Part shown: piece by piece, positions 22,469-36,200 of the stretch
How the letters are laid out: each line of letters starts with the position of its first letter
Position numbering within the stretch: position 1 is the first letter of the stretch
Source: Cotesia glomerata
Taxonomy: Eukaryota > Arthropoda > Insecta > Hymenoptera > Braconidae
Direction of reading: 5' to 3'
Length of the DNA stretch: 64,000 bases
Assembly (NCBI RefSeq): GCF_020080835.1
Contig: NC_058161.1
Coordinates: forward strand, 12,767,103 to 12,831,102
Made by a program: the position numbers and the translations under genes
The notes under the pieces: model-generated
Database searches by the model: none
What the model was told of the DNA's origin: nothing
The model's input: only the letters and a program-made list of their open reading frames with translations

Positions 22469-23485
22469 AATAAATAATAGTTTAAAAAAACTAAAAACAC
22501 GCTTTTTATAGAAAACCAAACTAAAAAATAGAAAATAAATTTAAATTAAGAATAGTGTTAAAAATTTCAATAAATATAAATTAATAATAGTGTAAATAAA
22601 AAAAATGTATTTTATTTTAAAAAAAGCGTGAGGTGCATGGTGTCAATAGTTATAAATATTTTATTGACAGATATGAGTAGAGTGATTATCATTTTGATAA
22701 TCCCATAATAAAATTGAGATGAAATGTATGTGAAACCAAACTATTCGTGATGTGATTGGTCGAATATATCATATGCATGAAAATATATGCAAAGTCTATA
22801 GTCAAGGCGCGCGCTTGCGCGCGCAAATTTGAATTCTAGTCCTAATATAAAATTGAGATGAAATGTATGTGGCATCAAACTATTCGTAACGTGATTGGTC
22901 GAATATATCATAAGCATGAAAATATATGCAAATGCTATAGTCAGGCGCGCGCTTGCACGCGCAAATTCAAATTCTAGTATCTTAAAAAGCACCCCACGCT
23001 TTTTTTAAAATAAAATACATTTTTTTTATTTACACTATTATTAATTTATATTTATTGAAATTTTTAACACTATTCTTAATTTAAATTTATTTTCTATTTT
23101 TTAGTTTGGTTTTCTATAAAAAGCGTGTTTTTAGTTTTTTTAAACTATTATTTATTTTTTACTTTTTAGTTTGGTTTATTTATAAAAGCGTGATTTTTTA
23201 GTTTTTTTAAACTATTATTTGTTGATTATCAAAAATATTCAGGCGCGCAAATTACCCACGGAGAGTTACATACTGACATACTGACATACTGACATACAAG
23301 TGAAGCTAATAAAAAAATAATTATTTATAAATATTATAAATACGGGGAATCAGAGTTCGATTTCGGAGAGCGAGCCTGAGAAACGGCTACCAGAACCAAG
23401 GAAGGCCGCAGGCGCGCAGATACCCACGGAGAGTTACTGACATACTGACAAACTGACATACAAGTGAAGCTAATATAAAGCGTGT
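22469..23485 (+). mobile_element. AATAAATAATAG...GCGTGT composite element holding a 2-unit Helitron-like array
   Basis: Starts AATAAATAATAGTTT and ends GCTAATATAAAGCGTGT. It has inverted arms of about 190 bp around a centre (GATTATCATTTTGATAA). In this copy the centre contains a 277-bp insertion (22701-22977). Two further copies are at 10533-11260 (no insertion) and 40534-42456 (larger insertion). The absence of target duplication fits a rolling-circle (Helitron/Helentron-like) class, but the terminal motifs are not decisive. Confidence 0.7.
22701..22977 (+). mobile_element. Tandem pair of ~139-bp Helitron-like elements
   Basis: Unit 1 is 22701-22839 and unit 2 is 22840-22977, head to tail. 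Each starts TC (TCCCATAATAAAATTGAG or TCCTAATATAAAATTGAG). Each ends with a GC-rich hairpin (GCGCGCGCTTGCGCGCGC or a variant), about 11 bases, then CTAG followed by T. The left flank ends in A and the right begins with T. These are the canonical Helitron terminal and target rules. No coding capacity, so non-autonomous. Confidence 0.85.
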
Positions 23486-24151
23486 AATAAACCGATTTTT
23501 ACGCGGTTAGAAGCATTCGAAGCAGTTTTTTAAGCCTCACAAAGAATCTTAAATTTTGAATTGATCGCGCTAGGAATTTTGGAGTTATTCCGAAAAAACA
23601 CTTTTTTCAGTTTTCTTTCGTTCACGATATCTCTCGAACGAATCAACCGATTTTGACCGTACTGGTGGCGATCGACGTGGTTTTTTGAGGTTAAGAGCTG
23701 ATTAGTTTTTGGAATTGAACCATCAAGCCGTTTAAAAGTTATTCCAAAAAAACCTTATTTGAAAAAATTTTTTTTTCAGTTTTTTGAAGATTTCTCAAAA
23801 TCTATTGATCTGAATCGGTCCAAATAGTTTTCAAAATCTAAGTTTGGTCATGTTCTTTCAAATGGCACCAACCGCGATAAAATCGGTTCAACCGTTCAAA
23901 AGTTATAAGAGGTTTACATACTTACACAGACACACACACATACATACAGACATAGTGACACCCTCGCGGGGATAGTCAGGGAAGCTTCCTGTGACCTTCA
24001 AACGTCGAGATTTGATGAAAACTCGATTTTTGAAAAACGGGGTGAAAATAATAACTTCCCGATTTTTGAAAATTTTCTTAGCGGGAAGTTAAAAATTTTA
24101 TGATAAATCTCGAATGAAAAAATTAAAAAAATTTATAAAAAACAAAACCCA

Positions 24152-24157
24152 TTTATT
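24152..24157 (-). other. Polyadenylation signal of EDRF1
   Basis: AATAAA on the minus strand, about 100 bases after the EDRF1 stop codon; a plausible 3' end. Confidence 0.5.
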
Positions 24158-24258
24158 ATTTAATAAATACTTAAATACAGTATATACATTTATATCTGTG
24201 ATTTATATAAGTCACTCTCTAGCTGCAGTAATAATTGTGAAAAAGTTAAAAAAACTTT

Positions 24259-27200
24259 TTAGTCGTTGAGCTGCCGAATTTTCGGAGTTATTTCAGTGAA
24301 AACCTTCACAAGATGCTCCAACAAATCGACTCCTGATTTATTAACTGGGCGCAGAGTTTTTCCGTAACAGAATTTGTAGGTGCTGGACAAATTGTCATAC
24401 CTAAAAAAATTGAATGATTAATATTTTTTTCATTTCAATCCTATGATTTAATTATTGTATGCAAAAAAAATTCTTGGATCTAATTATTTACAATTATTTA
24501 ATAAAAAATGAATAATAATAATAATAATGCACTCTTAAGAAATTATTTATTATTAGTATTGAAAAATTTTTGAAACAAAAAATAATTAATAATATAGTGA
24601 AGTAAAATTTTCAATAATAATAATTATTTTAATAATAATTTTTTTAGAGCAAAAAATAAAATATATAAAAAAAAACTTACTCTTTTTTATTAGCGTTTTT
24701 GTCTATACACAATTTAGCCAAAGACTTCAACAAATATTGCAACCTTTGTTCCATCAAAACAATCAAATTTTCCTCTTTTTCATTCTGTTGATTTTCTTCA
24801 CTCTCTTCTTGACTCTCTTTTTTCAAATTCTGAAGCTTTCCCTCCTGATTCTCTTTGTCTTCTTCAGAATATTTATTTTTATTTTCTCCATTCATAACTT
24901 CTAAGTTTTCTTTATTTCCATCGAACTTGATTTTATCGTCCTTGTGCTTCTCGATCATGATTTCCAACATTGGGATGGCTTCCAAAATTAAATCCAAGCC
25001 TGACTGATAAGCTTTCAATTTTTTTGTAAATGTTGAGGCTAGAAAGAAAATAAAATAAATTTTTACACCGATAATATAAACAATACAAAAATTGAGAAAA
25101 TATGTTACTAAAAAGTTTGGAAAATTCAAAAGTGCACGCCTCATAGCGCTCATTCATTTTTTAAGAAAAAAATAAATTGTGTAATTGATTAAAAAAAAAA
25201 TTATAATTAAGTAATTTCCTACACAGTATTTTTCATTTTTTTTTTTTTTTTTAATATCAGCGCCCTTTTTTCTTGTCATATGCGCACGCAGTCTAAAAAA
25301 ATCTAGCTTGATCAAGTGGCGCCATAGTTTTCACGTGACAAATAAGAAAAGTTCGTTTGTCTTTGTACGGTTGTATCGAAGTGAATTTTAATAAAAATTC
25401 AATTTAAAAAAAAATACGTAAACTAGGCTACTGATATTAAATACGGACCCAGGTCATCGAATTCTTAAACTAATAAAAATTAAAGTTTGGAAAATCCAAA
25501 AGTGCACGACTCATAATGCTCATTTAATTATGAAATATAAAAAAAAAAAAAAAAAAAAAACTTAAGTCGTTCAAAATTAATTGCCGAAAAAACAGCTGTA
25601 GTAGGAAGGTACTGCACAAGCGCCCCTGGTGGAATAAATGTACATAATATCTATAGATATATCACCATCCATATGTTAATTTTCTATGGATATAAATAGA
25701 TGTACAGTCTTGTAGTTTTCGTTTTTTATTAATTGTAATTAAACGACACTGAATTAATTCATCATTCGCATTCAGTGACCTACAATCGTCGATTAGAATT
25801 TAAAAAAAAAAAATTTTACTCAAATAATGGATTTTTTCACAAGTTACAGTGTTTTCGGGTTTCACACATGACGGACAGGAAAATTTTTTGACCTATTTTG
25901 GTGTTTTTTTCCAATTCTATTGCAATAAATCAATTTTTAAAAAGTATGAAAATAATCTCCATTAAATTATCTCGACGATAGTATGCAAAATATCTTGATT
26001 CCGTGAACTAACAAGGCTATAATAATAAAAACAGCCGCCAAAATGAGGCGAAAAAAATTTTTCGATCGTAAAGCACTCTCTGATGCTTCGCATCATGAGT
26101 CGTGCAAAACGGTCCGGTCTTGAAATATCAATTAGAAAGTAAAAGATGGTTTAATTTAAGTGTTTTTTCGGTGTACATCTACTTATATTATTGTATAAGT
26201 GTAATATGGTTGTGATAGAGGCATTTAAAGATCACAAAATTGCTTGACCTTGACGAGTCGAGTATAAAGCACCTCACGCGCTTCGCGCTATGAGGCGTGC
26301 AATTAATTCAAAAAAATTTTATTAAATTGACTGGAAAATATTTAATTTTTTTTCAAATAACTAGATTAATAAGAACCTATTTGATAAGCTTTTAGATGGA
26401 GCTTACAGGAATTTAATAGTAATTTCTTAAAGACCCACTAAAACTCACTATTTTGTTAAGTTTAAATACTTTTAAATTGCTGTCATTTTTAAACTTATTG
26501 ATCTAGCAAAATAAATAGCTATGTAAATAAAAGGATATTTAATGACTTTTCAGATAAAATTTACAGCTATTTAGTAAGTTATTTTATTCTTAAGCTATAG
26601 CGAGGAGAGACACTAAAAGTTTTCATTTTTAATTAATTTTTAAAAATTAATAATTGCTGTAATAAGTAAACTAACCGAGCGATTTAGCTGATCTTCGAAG
26701 TTAACCTTGGAAATCCTTCAAAAAATAAGTACGCTAAGTTTTTTAGAGATCCGATAAGAATTGTGTGAGTTATAGTAGAGCCCGGTTATATCGTATCAAT
26801 AAACTTTTGAGTTAATTGTATTTTCTGAACCTTGACGAGCTGAGTCAGAAAATAGCAAAATTTCTCAAAAGTTAAGGACAATTGTAATAGCTTTCTATGA
26901 AATCTACTAAAAATTTCATTGAATGGACCGGAAAATCTTTTTTTAAATATATTGATAGATTATTAGGAGCGTATTTTATGAGCTTTCAGATGGAGCTTAC
27001 ATGAATTTATCAAGTTATCGAATTTAATAGTAATTGCTTAAAGACCCACTAAAACTCACTATTTTATTAAATTTAAATACTTTTAAATTGCTGTCATTTT
27101 TAAATTTATTGATCTAGCAAAATAAATAGCTATGTAAATAAAAGGTTATTTAATGAGCTTTCAGATAAAATTTACAGCTATTTAGTAAGTTATCTTAGTC

Positions 27201-30200
27201 TTAAGCTATAGCAAGGAGAGACACTAAAAGTTTTCATTTTTAATTAATTTTTAAAAATTAATAATTGCTGTAATTAGTAAACTATCCGATCGATCTAGCT
27301 GATCTTCGAAGTTAAACTTGGAAATTTTTCAAAAAATAAGTACGCTACGTTTTATGGAGATCCGATAAGAATTGTATGAGTTATAGTAGAGCCCGGTTAT
27401 ATCGTATCAATAAACTTTTGAGTTAAGGAGGTCCTTTCGCCATCGATGTTAAATGAAAAATATTAGATTACGCATAAAATTAATTTTTATCTAATAGTTA
27501 AAGTCCTTATTTATCTACTAGTGAAGTTTAATTTAGTCTTTACCGTGCAAATTTTTGAAAAAAAAATTTTTAAAAATGTTAGTATAGTGTTTTTTCTGAC
27601 TCTTACGAGAAAGTCAGACCTTAACAACTTTCTCGAATTATAGTATTAACTACCGATTAGATGAGGTAAAAAAAAAAAAAAACTCAAAATAAGGTTTTCG
27701 AAATATTCAGGTTTAATTTCTTGCAATAAAATATATAGGTTGCCGTGGAATTTATGGAAAAATTAAAATTATAAAATTACAAAAAATTCTCAAGCAGCCT
27801 ACATTAAAATGAAGTCAAAACATTTGGCAACGTTGCGTAGCGCGCGAGCTTCAGACCATTCAATAAATTCAAACTAATTTATTTATTTACACTGACTGCA
27901 AAAACTTAAACGTAGTTAAGGTTATATTATGCAAATGAAAATGTAAACAACCGAAATACAGCGTTGCCAAATCACGGACAGGTTACTAGGGGGAGCATTA
28001 TACAAATATAAATAATGCTGTGAAGCGGGAAAGAATAGGAGTTACGGTAATTATTACGTGAAGCGTTCCACATTCACGTAACAGGATATTACTACACGCA
28101 TAAAAATGATTTTGTTGAAATAACAAAATACGGGATAACTGAAAAATATGTTCTGGTAACAAATGAGTGTAGTTATAGTAACAAATCCATTAGTCGCATT
28201 AACAAAATGTTTCAAGTTGTACTAACAAACCAACCTGATAAATCACCAAATCAATTTGTTGTCCTAACGAAATCATTTTATTGCAATAACAAAACTAATT
28301 TGTTGCTAAAATATTTTCCAAATCAGATATCACTGATTATAGCATTCACAGATTCGGTAAAATCTGGCGCCAAGTTCCGTTCAAATCCGTTGTAAACGGA
28401 GCGCCAGACTACCGACTGTGTTTACTGTAAGCAGAACGGTTTTTTGAGGCTGCGAAATTTTATTTAATTCTACGGTACTTTTTTTACCCAATTTGTTTAT
28501 CATAACAGTAATTCATAATTTATTTCACCGTATTAATTAATTATATCCACTAATAACAATTTATTTACTTGAAATTATTAAATTTTATTAGCACATACTA
28601 TAGCTCGCTCACAAATTTCGATCCTGACTTTTTTTTGATGGAGAAAGGTCAGCGCCACAGACTAGATAAAATAAAAATGTGTAGTAATCCTCCTATAGAT
28701 AAGCCTACAGTTAAAAAAAGTAATTCACAGCTTACATTTACGGCCGCCAGGGTGCACTGGAATTACATCTACATAAACTGTAGCTTCAAGGGGATAGTTT
28801 GCAGTAAAAAATGCAGTCAACACGAGATTTAAGTTGGTACCAATTGTAAATTTTCATTATAATTACAAAAAATATTAAAATCCGAACAAAAACAGTTTCA
28901 CTGTAAAAAAGTCGCGCCAAGTCCACGTTCATAAGACTATTAGGAAAAAAAAATTTTTTTTTTCTTTACAAAAAGATACAAAATAAAAAAATTAAAAAAT
29001 CCAAGTAACCGATTTGATTGTTTATGATTTTCGGAAATTAAAAAAATTTTATTGTAAATTTAAAAATTAAAAAAAAAATTTTAGAACTTACTTGGTGTGC
29101 ATCATTGTGTATTTCAATTTTTTTAAAGTCCTAGTAAATAGATTTTACGAATTTCATTAAAAGTAAAATATTTTGCAACCACGCATACTAAATACGTTCT
29201 AAAATTTTTTTTTTAATTTTTAAATTTACAATAAAATTTTTTTTAATTTCCGAAATTCATAAACAATCATATCGGTTACTTGGATTTTTTAATTTTTTTG
29301 TTTTGTATCTTTTTGTAAAGAAAAAAAAAATTTTTTTTTCCTAATAGTCTTATGAACGTGGACTTGGCGCGACTTTTTTTACAGTGAAATTGTTTTTGTT
29401 CGGATATTTTTAAATTATGGATTCTTATAAAATTTAATGTAACATTTAATGTAAATTTATTTGTTATTTTAATAGAATAATTTTGCTGTTTCAACAAAAA
29501 AATTTGTTATACCAACTAAATTATTTTGTCGAATCTACTTAAAGATTTTGCTATAGTAACCAAATTGTTTTGTTGTTATAACATATCAATAACTTGCTAT
29601 AACCTAAATTTTGTTATTTTAACATATAATTTGTTATCACTATGTTAACAAATGCATTTGATACTAGAACATGTCTTAGGTTATTTTAAAAAAATTTTTT
29701 TCTGCGTGTAGCAGCTGATTTGAAAGAGTAAAATTAATTTTTGTATTTAACTACTTTTTTATTTTTATTTTCAAAATTTCAACGATTAATACCTCATATA
29801 CTATTTATTTTTTAATTTTAGGAATTATTATGGGTTTTTTATTTTAATTTATCGTATATTGACTACTACAGTTGTTTTGACTCAACTGGAGCAAAAGGAC
29901 TTCCTTAATTGTATTTTCTGTACCTTGACGAGTTAAGCCAAGAAATACCGAAATTTTTGAAAAGTCTCGTCATAAGGATGAATGCAATAGTTAGATTACT
30001 ATAAAATCTTTTAAAAATACTCACTAGATGCCTGATGTTCCGCAAGCGCCACGCGCTCCATCTGAACGGTGAGGAACTCAACTGGTTGCTCGAGCGCCAT
30101 GAACAATATCGCCGCTTTTTCATAGTGCAGGCGGCTTAATTGTAGTGAAGTTTTGCGTTTGTTGACTTCCTCTTGGTCCAATTCGCGGTAAACGCGGTGG

Positions 30201-33200
30201 TAGAGTGACCCGAGACGGTGCTGGATGTTCGCGGCCCGGAACTGGTAAATCGGCTGCCGAGGGCCTGGTGTCACAGTGTCGCAGTACTTGAGAGCTTTTT
30301 GTAAAAGTTCTACTACTTCTCTGGTCACTTCTTCTTCAGTCTGAAGGAATAAGTCGGAAAAAAAAGTTTGAATTTTAATCAAAGGTTATGGGCCCAGTCA
30401 TTAGAATTTTATTTTTTAAATATAACTTCAATACTACTTTCAATTTTTTAATAATTTTATATCAAACGTCGATAAATAAATAATTATCTACTGTACACTA
30501 CAAGAATAAATTAAAAAAATAATTTTAATAAGTTAATTACAAATAAATTACAAGAAATTAATTTTATTTACAATTCTATTTTAAAGCTCGTTTAAATTTT
30601 CCCGCGGATAGTATTCTTTTCATACGAATTGAACGCCCTCTTTCGTTCCGATAAGTGAATTATAAAAAAGAACCAATTAAAGACTGTATTACCGGCGGTC
30701 GGCCAGCGAAACAATTGAGTATACCCTGATAGCCAAGTCGGTCGCAACTTTCCGTCGATTTACTGCCGCAACCCTGATAGCCAAGTTGGCCGCAACTTTC
30801 TGTCAATCTACTGCCGCAACTTGTCACCAACTTGGCGGCAACTCTTGGAAAGTAACTCAGTTGGTGTCAACTTGTTCACCAAGTTGTCGGCAAAGTTGCT
30901 CTGAAACTTTTTCACACCAAGTTGACGATAAGATTCTCAAGAAATTTGGCGACATATTGCGGCAATCGATTGATCTCTTATTTCTCAGAAACTTGTAGCC
31001 ACCTTGGCGCCACAAGTTACAAATTCGGAAGTTGACCGCAAGTTGTCGCTAAGTTGGTGGCAACTATCTGACACCAACTTGGTTGGTCTGAAACTGTGGC
31101 TATCAGGGATCTTGTCACCAAGTTGGCGGCAAGTCTTGGAAATGAACTCGGTTGTTCACCAAGTTGTCACCAATTTGTCGGCAAAAATTGCTTTCGAAAC
31201 TCTTTCGCACCAAGTTGACGACAAGTTTCTCAAGAAATCTGACAACATATTGCGGCAGTAGATTGGCCTTGTTTTTCTCAGAAACTTGTAGCCACCTTGA
31301 CGCCAACAGTTACAAATTCGGAAGTTGACCGCAAGTTGTCGCTAAGTTGGTGGCAACTATCTGACACCAACTTGGTTGGTCTGAAACTGTGGCTATCAGG
31401 GTAGTATCAGCTGTCTTGAAGCTGTATTTACAAATAAATTTCTCTATATGGCTTCTCAAAGGACAGAAAATTTCTCCCACTGCCAGCCGAAAAAAATTAA
31501 TTATAATTAAACAAAACAATATTAAGCTGCAATTTTAAATCCGCAACTTCCCAAAAGGCAGATGAGGAGATTAAAAAATAAATTGAGTTGAAAAATTTAT
31601 TTTTTCAAAAGTTATCGTGTTTACCCCCCCATAAATCCTTCAAAAATCCCCACAAGCCCTTAAAATCACTTTTTTATGTAAAAATAGCAATTAATCGATC
31701 TAAAAAAATATGTATCAAGAAAAACTATAGCTACCTTATGATTGCTATTATTGAAATCTTGAGTCAAAGTTGCCATGGCATAAAGGGTGCTAGACAGCTC
31801 CCAGGTGACGTCCTCCCAGATAAAAGGATTGGTTTTCTTGCTCCCAAGAACCTGTAGGGCGGTTTGATAACTCATGATTGCTTTGTTGTAGAAGTACTTC
31901 TCCTGGCTCTGACTCTTGTCAGGAATATGGGCCCAGGTCCTCATCAATCTGCCTGAATTCGAGTGAAGAAGAGCCAGATTGACGTCATCTTTGCTGGTTT
32001 CAAAAGCCTTCACCCCGGCCTCTAGGTGCTGGCAGGACTTATTCAGCAAGGAAGTTACCTCAGCAACAGGGGTAGAATCTTCCTGGTCTACTTGCTGGTA
32101 TTTTGAGGTAGCTTGGTTCATGTAGAGGACACCTAGCTCATTGTGGATGTTTCCTAGACGACGGATTAGGATGTTCTTGTCGGGTTCAAGTGGTCCTAGG
32201 GCTAAGGCTTGCTCGTAGCAATTTAAAGAGACTACTAAGATCGCTTCCAGGGTTGTTAAGGTTTCTGGAAGCAGCTCTTCTACATCTGGAATTAATTTTT
32301 GGTAAATTTCAAGAAACTGGAGACAATTTTGAGCTCTAACTACAAATGGTTAATCAGATATAGCAGATATATGAGATCTGATTAGATATTTTGGAATTAT
32401 TAGGGTTGAAAAAATATATTGGATCTGATCATAAATCTAATCTAGACAATCTGATCAAATATATCAGATATATTAGATCTTATCGAATATGTTAGTTACG
32501 GTGATCACTCATAATTTCTCAGCCTCTAATATCTTGGTAAATATATCTCGGCAATCATATCTCAGACAATAATATCTCGTGTGTTTTGGCCTATTTTTGA
32601 GCATAAAGACACCCAAAAACCATGTTAAAAGGGCGCAACACGATTACGGGCGTTTGTGTTGGCCTATTTTCGAGCATGAAATCGGCACAAAAATTCAAAA
32701 TTGCACTGAGACATTTATATTTGAGATGTTATTGTTGAGATATTATTGTCTCGAGATGATATTTCTGAGATAAAGAGGGGTAGCCGTTAGTTACATTAGA
32801 TCTAATTAGAAATATCAGATGTAATACAAATGATCAGATACATCAAATCTGATAATATCATCAGGATAAATCAGATCTGATCATATAATCAGTATCTATC
32901 AGATCTGGCCAAATGATCAGGGTATATCAGATCTGCACGGAAAAAAAAAAAACTCCAAAAATAACATTATAAATAGTGTTTCGGTAACCGAAAAGTTTTA
33001 CTGAATAAAAAATAACATCTTCATTTAATCTTAACTAAAATTGTCTTAAAAAATCAAAATTTTTAATTATTAGATATATTCACCCGAGAATGGTATGAGT
33101 GCTCATACCGACAATAGTGTGGTGAAAATAGTTAAAAAATGAAAATTGAATTAGTCTACCATCATGTAGATCGAGAAAGTTGGCTTACTATAATAAATGC

Positions 33201-36200
33201 TCTTTAATAAGTAAAATCACCGATCTTAGGAATAATATTTAAGAATTATAAATAGTCATAAGTGTCCCGTCGTATTCAAAACTAGAAAAATTACAGCTCG
33301 AAATAAAATTTTTCTAAATTCAAACTTTAAATGTTAATTTTCAGACTTTTCAATGTAAATATTACATTTTACAATGTAATTCTTATAAAATCTGTAATAA
33401 TTACAATCTGAAACTGTAATTTTTCCAGTTTTCATCACGGAAAGCGACGTTACATTATATAATGTAATTTTTTTTTTCCGTGTGACCATATGATCATATG
33501 TCAGATCTGATCATATGATCATATATGCTAAATCTTAACATATAATCAGGTTGTATGAGTTCTGATCATATGATCATACATTTCAAATCTGACCATATGA
33601 TTAGCATATATCAGATTAGATCTGATCATATGATTATATATGCTAAATCTTAACATATAATCAGGATGTATCAGTTCTGATCATATGATCATATCTTTCA
33701 GATTTAACCATATAATTAGAATGTATCAGATTAGATCTGATCATATAGGGTAGAAGTACCGTTTGTGGCCAGCGTACCTTTTTTGACCACTTTATTTTCA
33801 AATTATTGTATTAATATTTCTACAACCGCAAGACTTTATGAATTCAATTCGTATAAATGTACTAATTTATAAATTCTACAAAAATTCTACCTGAATAGTT
33901 AAATTTTTTACAAATTAACTCAAATATCAAGTGGCCAAAATTGGTCTTAAGATGGCCAAAATCGGTACTTCTACCCTATGTCAGATCTGATCATATCTTT
34001 CAGATCTGACTATATGATTAGGATGTATCAGATTAGATCTGATCATATATGTCAGATCGAATCATATGATCATGCATGCTTATTCTTACCATATGATCAG
34101 GATGTATCAATTCTGATCATATATTTTATATCTGACCATGTAATCAGGACATATCAGATCTGATCATATATACCAGATATACCAAATCTGATCTGCTATA
34201 TCTATATACCAGATACAGCAGATCTGATTATATACATCCGATCTGGTCAGATACATATTATCGAATCATATAGATCAGATCTGATCACATAAACCCGAAT
34301 TAAGGGAGCACCTTAAATCTGATCAGATATATTAGATCTGATCAGATATATCAGTTGTAAGATCTGAACAAACATTTTAAAACTAATAAGATACATCAGA
34401 TGTATTTAATCTGATCAAGTAAATCAGGTATATTAAATATATTTGATCTGATTAGATACATCAGATCTGAAAAAATGTATTCTAATTAGATATATCAAAT
34501 ATATTCTACCGAATATACCAGATCTGATCAGATATCTTAAAACTAACCCAAATCCCATAATCAAAAATACTCACTCATATCCATATCAAACAGCTCGCTG
34601 ACAATTCTAACCTCAACATCATCTGCCTCTTCATACGCCCTCTTGTGTTCCTCAATATTCTGCCAATCATGAACAATCATCAAACAGCAATCTCCAGCCC
34701 TCCCCAACAAATAACTAATCAACTTATCATTCTTCATCCCACAAAAAATCTCCAAAATCCGATGACACCTCAGCACCGCCAAGCTATACCTCAGCGACCT
34801 CCCGAACCTCTGGTTCGTATACTCATACTCTCCCAAAACCGCAAAAATCAGCGTCGCTTTCTCATACAACAGAATTTTCAAATGATTCTTCCAATCTTGA
34901 ATATCGCTCTTCTTCTGCCAGGTCGGTAAGTTCTCCATCTTCTTGCAAACCGCTTTACTATTCCTCTCATCCTTCTCCTTATGCTTCTTTCTCTCCTTCT
35001 TTTTTTTCTTCTTCTCCTCCTTCAAACTCTCATACGGCATCGGAATAGCTTCAAAAGACTTGGCCATCTTGAGAACCTCCTCCTCCTTTTCTTCCTTCTC
35101 CTCCGGAAAGTATTTCAAGCATTCTAACCCCTCCATAACATGTCTCAATCCGTCCAAACAGCGTTCCGCGACAGTTCCACTGATCGGAGGCGGCCTGAAC
35201 TTGCACCCTACTTCCTCCTCCCTAATATGCGTTAGCGTCAACGATTGGATAGATATCTCTCCCTCTCCTACATCATCCTCCTCTCCTTCGGCTTCGGAAC
35301 TGGTATTCTGCTCCTCTTTTTCCTGCTCCATCAAAACAGGCGCCGCTGGATCAGTATCTGCTGGAACGTACAGATCCGAAAGCATATAATGCGCGGATGT
35401 AACGATCTGGGGATACTTCTCGATATCCAGAAGGTCAATGCAATTCTTCAAGAGCATCCTGATCGTTCCTTGATACCCTGAATCACTAGAGTACTTCATG
35501 TTCCTGGCAACGCGGTAGAGCAACATGGCAACAGGAACAGTGAAAGGATTCTGGCCCTTGTCTTCAGGAATATCACTGCAAAGGGAACTCAGGTCATAAA
35601 GCTTGACTACGTCGTCATCTTTTCCCTTAAAGAGCCAGTAAGTGTGTCCAGCTTTCGTCGCGTTATTCTTCAGGAAGCTCAGAATATTCTGAGCCACGTC
35701 CCTGATCACCTTGGGACTGAACTTAGCGTCATCCAAATTGGGAAGATCTTCAGTTTTTATCAGCTCGTACTTCTGGACAATTCCGTCCAGGTGGTAGCAC
35801 ATCACCACTTCAGGGACGTTGCACATCAGATTGTCCAGCCAGTAGTCGATGCCAGTCAGGACGTTGATAGGCTTGTTCATGTCTCTGAGCCTAAGGGAGA
35901 TACAGGGATGAGTTTGGCCCCCGAAAATCGGCATATTGGTTCCAATTAGCATCTGGATGTTCTCAAAGGTCCAGACTATGTTTCTGGAGAAGTGGCTTCT
36001 TGGACCGGGACCAGGTTCTTCGCTTGGTTCAGGAAGGGGTGGAGTAGGTTCTGTTTCTAACTTCTGAAGGGGCAGGGGCGGAGTCGGAAGCGGCTTTGGC
36101 TCTGCAGAAGGGACTAGCGAGTGGTAGAGGAACTTGGAGGTCAGGTTCCGCTGCTGGATCGCGTTCCTGCTATTCGGTCGGTGGGACAGACGCTTCTCTT

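Larger units (their letters stand above)
22232..24091 (-). mobile_element. CTTCCCGCTAA element split by a composite element
   Basis: The left part is 22232-22468 and the right part 23486-24091. The composite element 22469-23485 lies between. The joined flanks GAATG and AATAAACCG restore the sequence found uninterrupted in other copies (for example, in complement, near 7435 and 52555), with no target duplication. Confidence 0.75.

Noticed and set aside
22741..22992. Coding frame of 83 residues with repeated FARASARL
   Set aside because: It is the translation of two tandem Helitron-like units, including their GC hairpins.
30786..31261. Two plus-strand frames of 70 and 85 residues
   Set aside because: They are made of the CAAGTTG repeat, in an EDRF1 intron, and lack any domain.
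34943..35389. Plus-strand frame of 148 residues
   Set aside because: Antisense shadow of the EDRF1 acidic/Lys-rich coding region.
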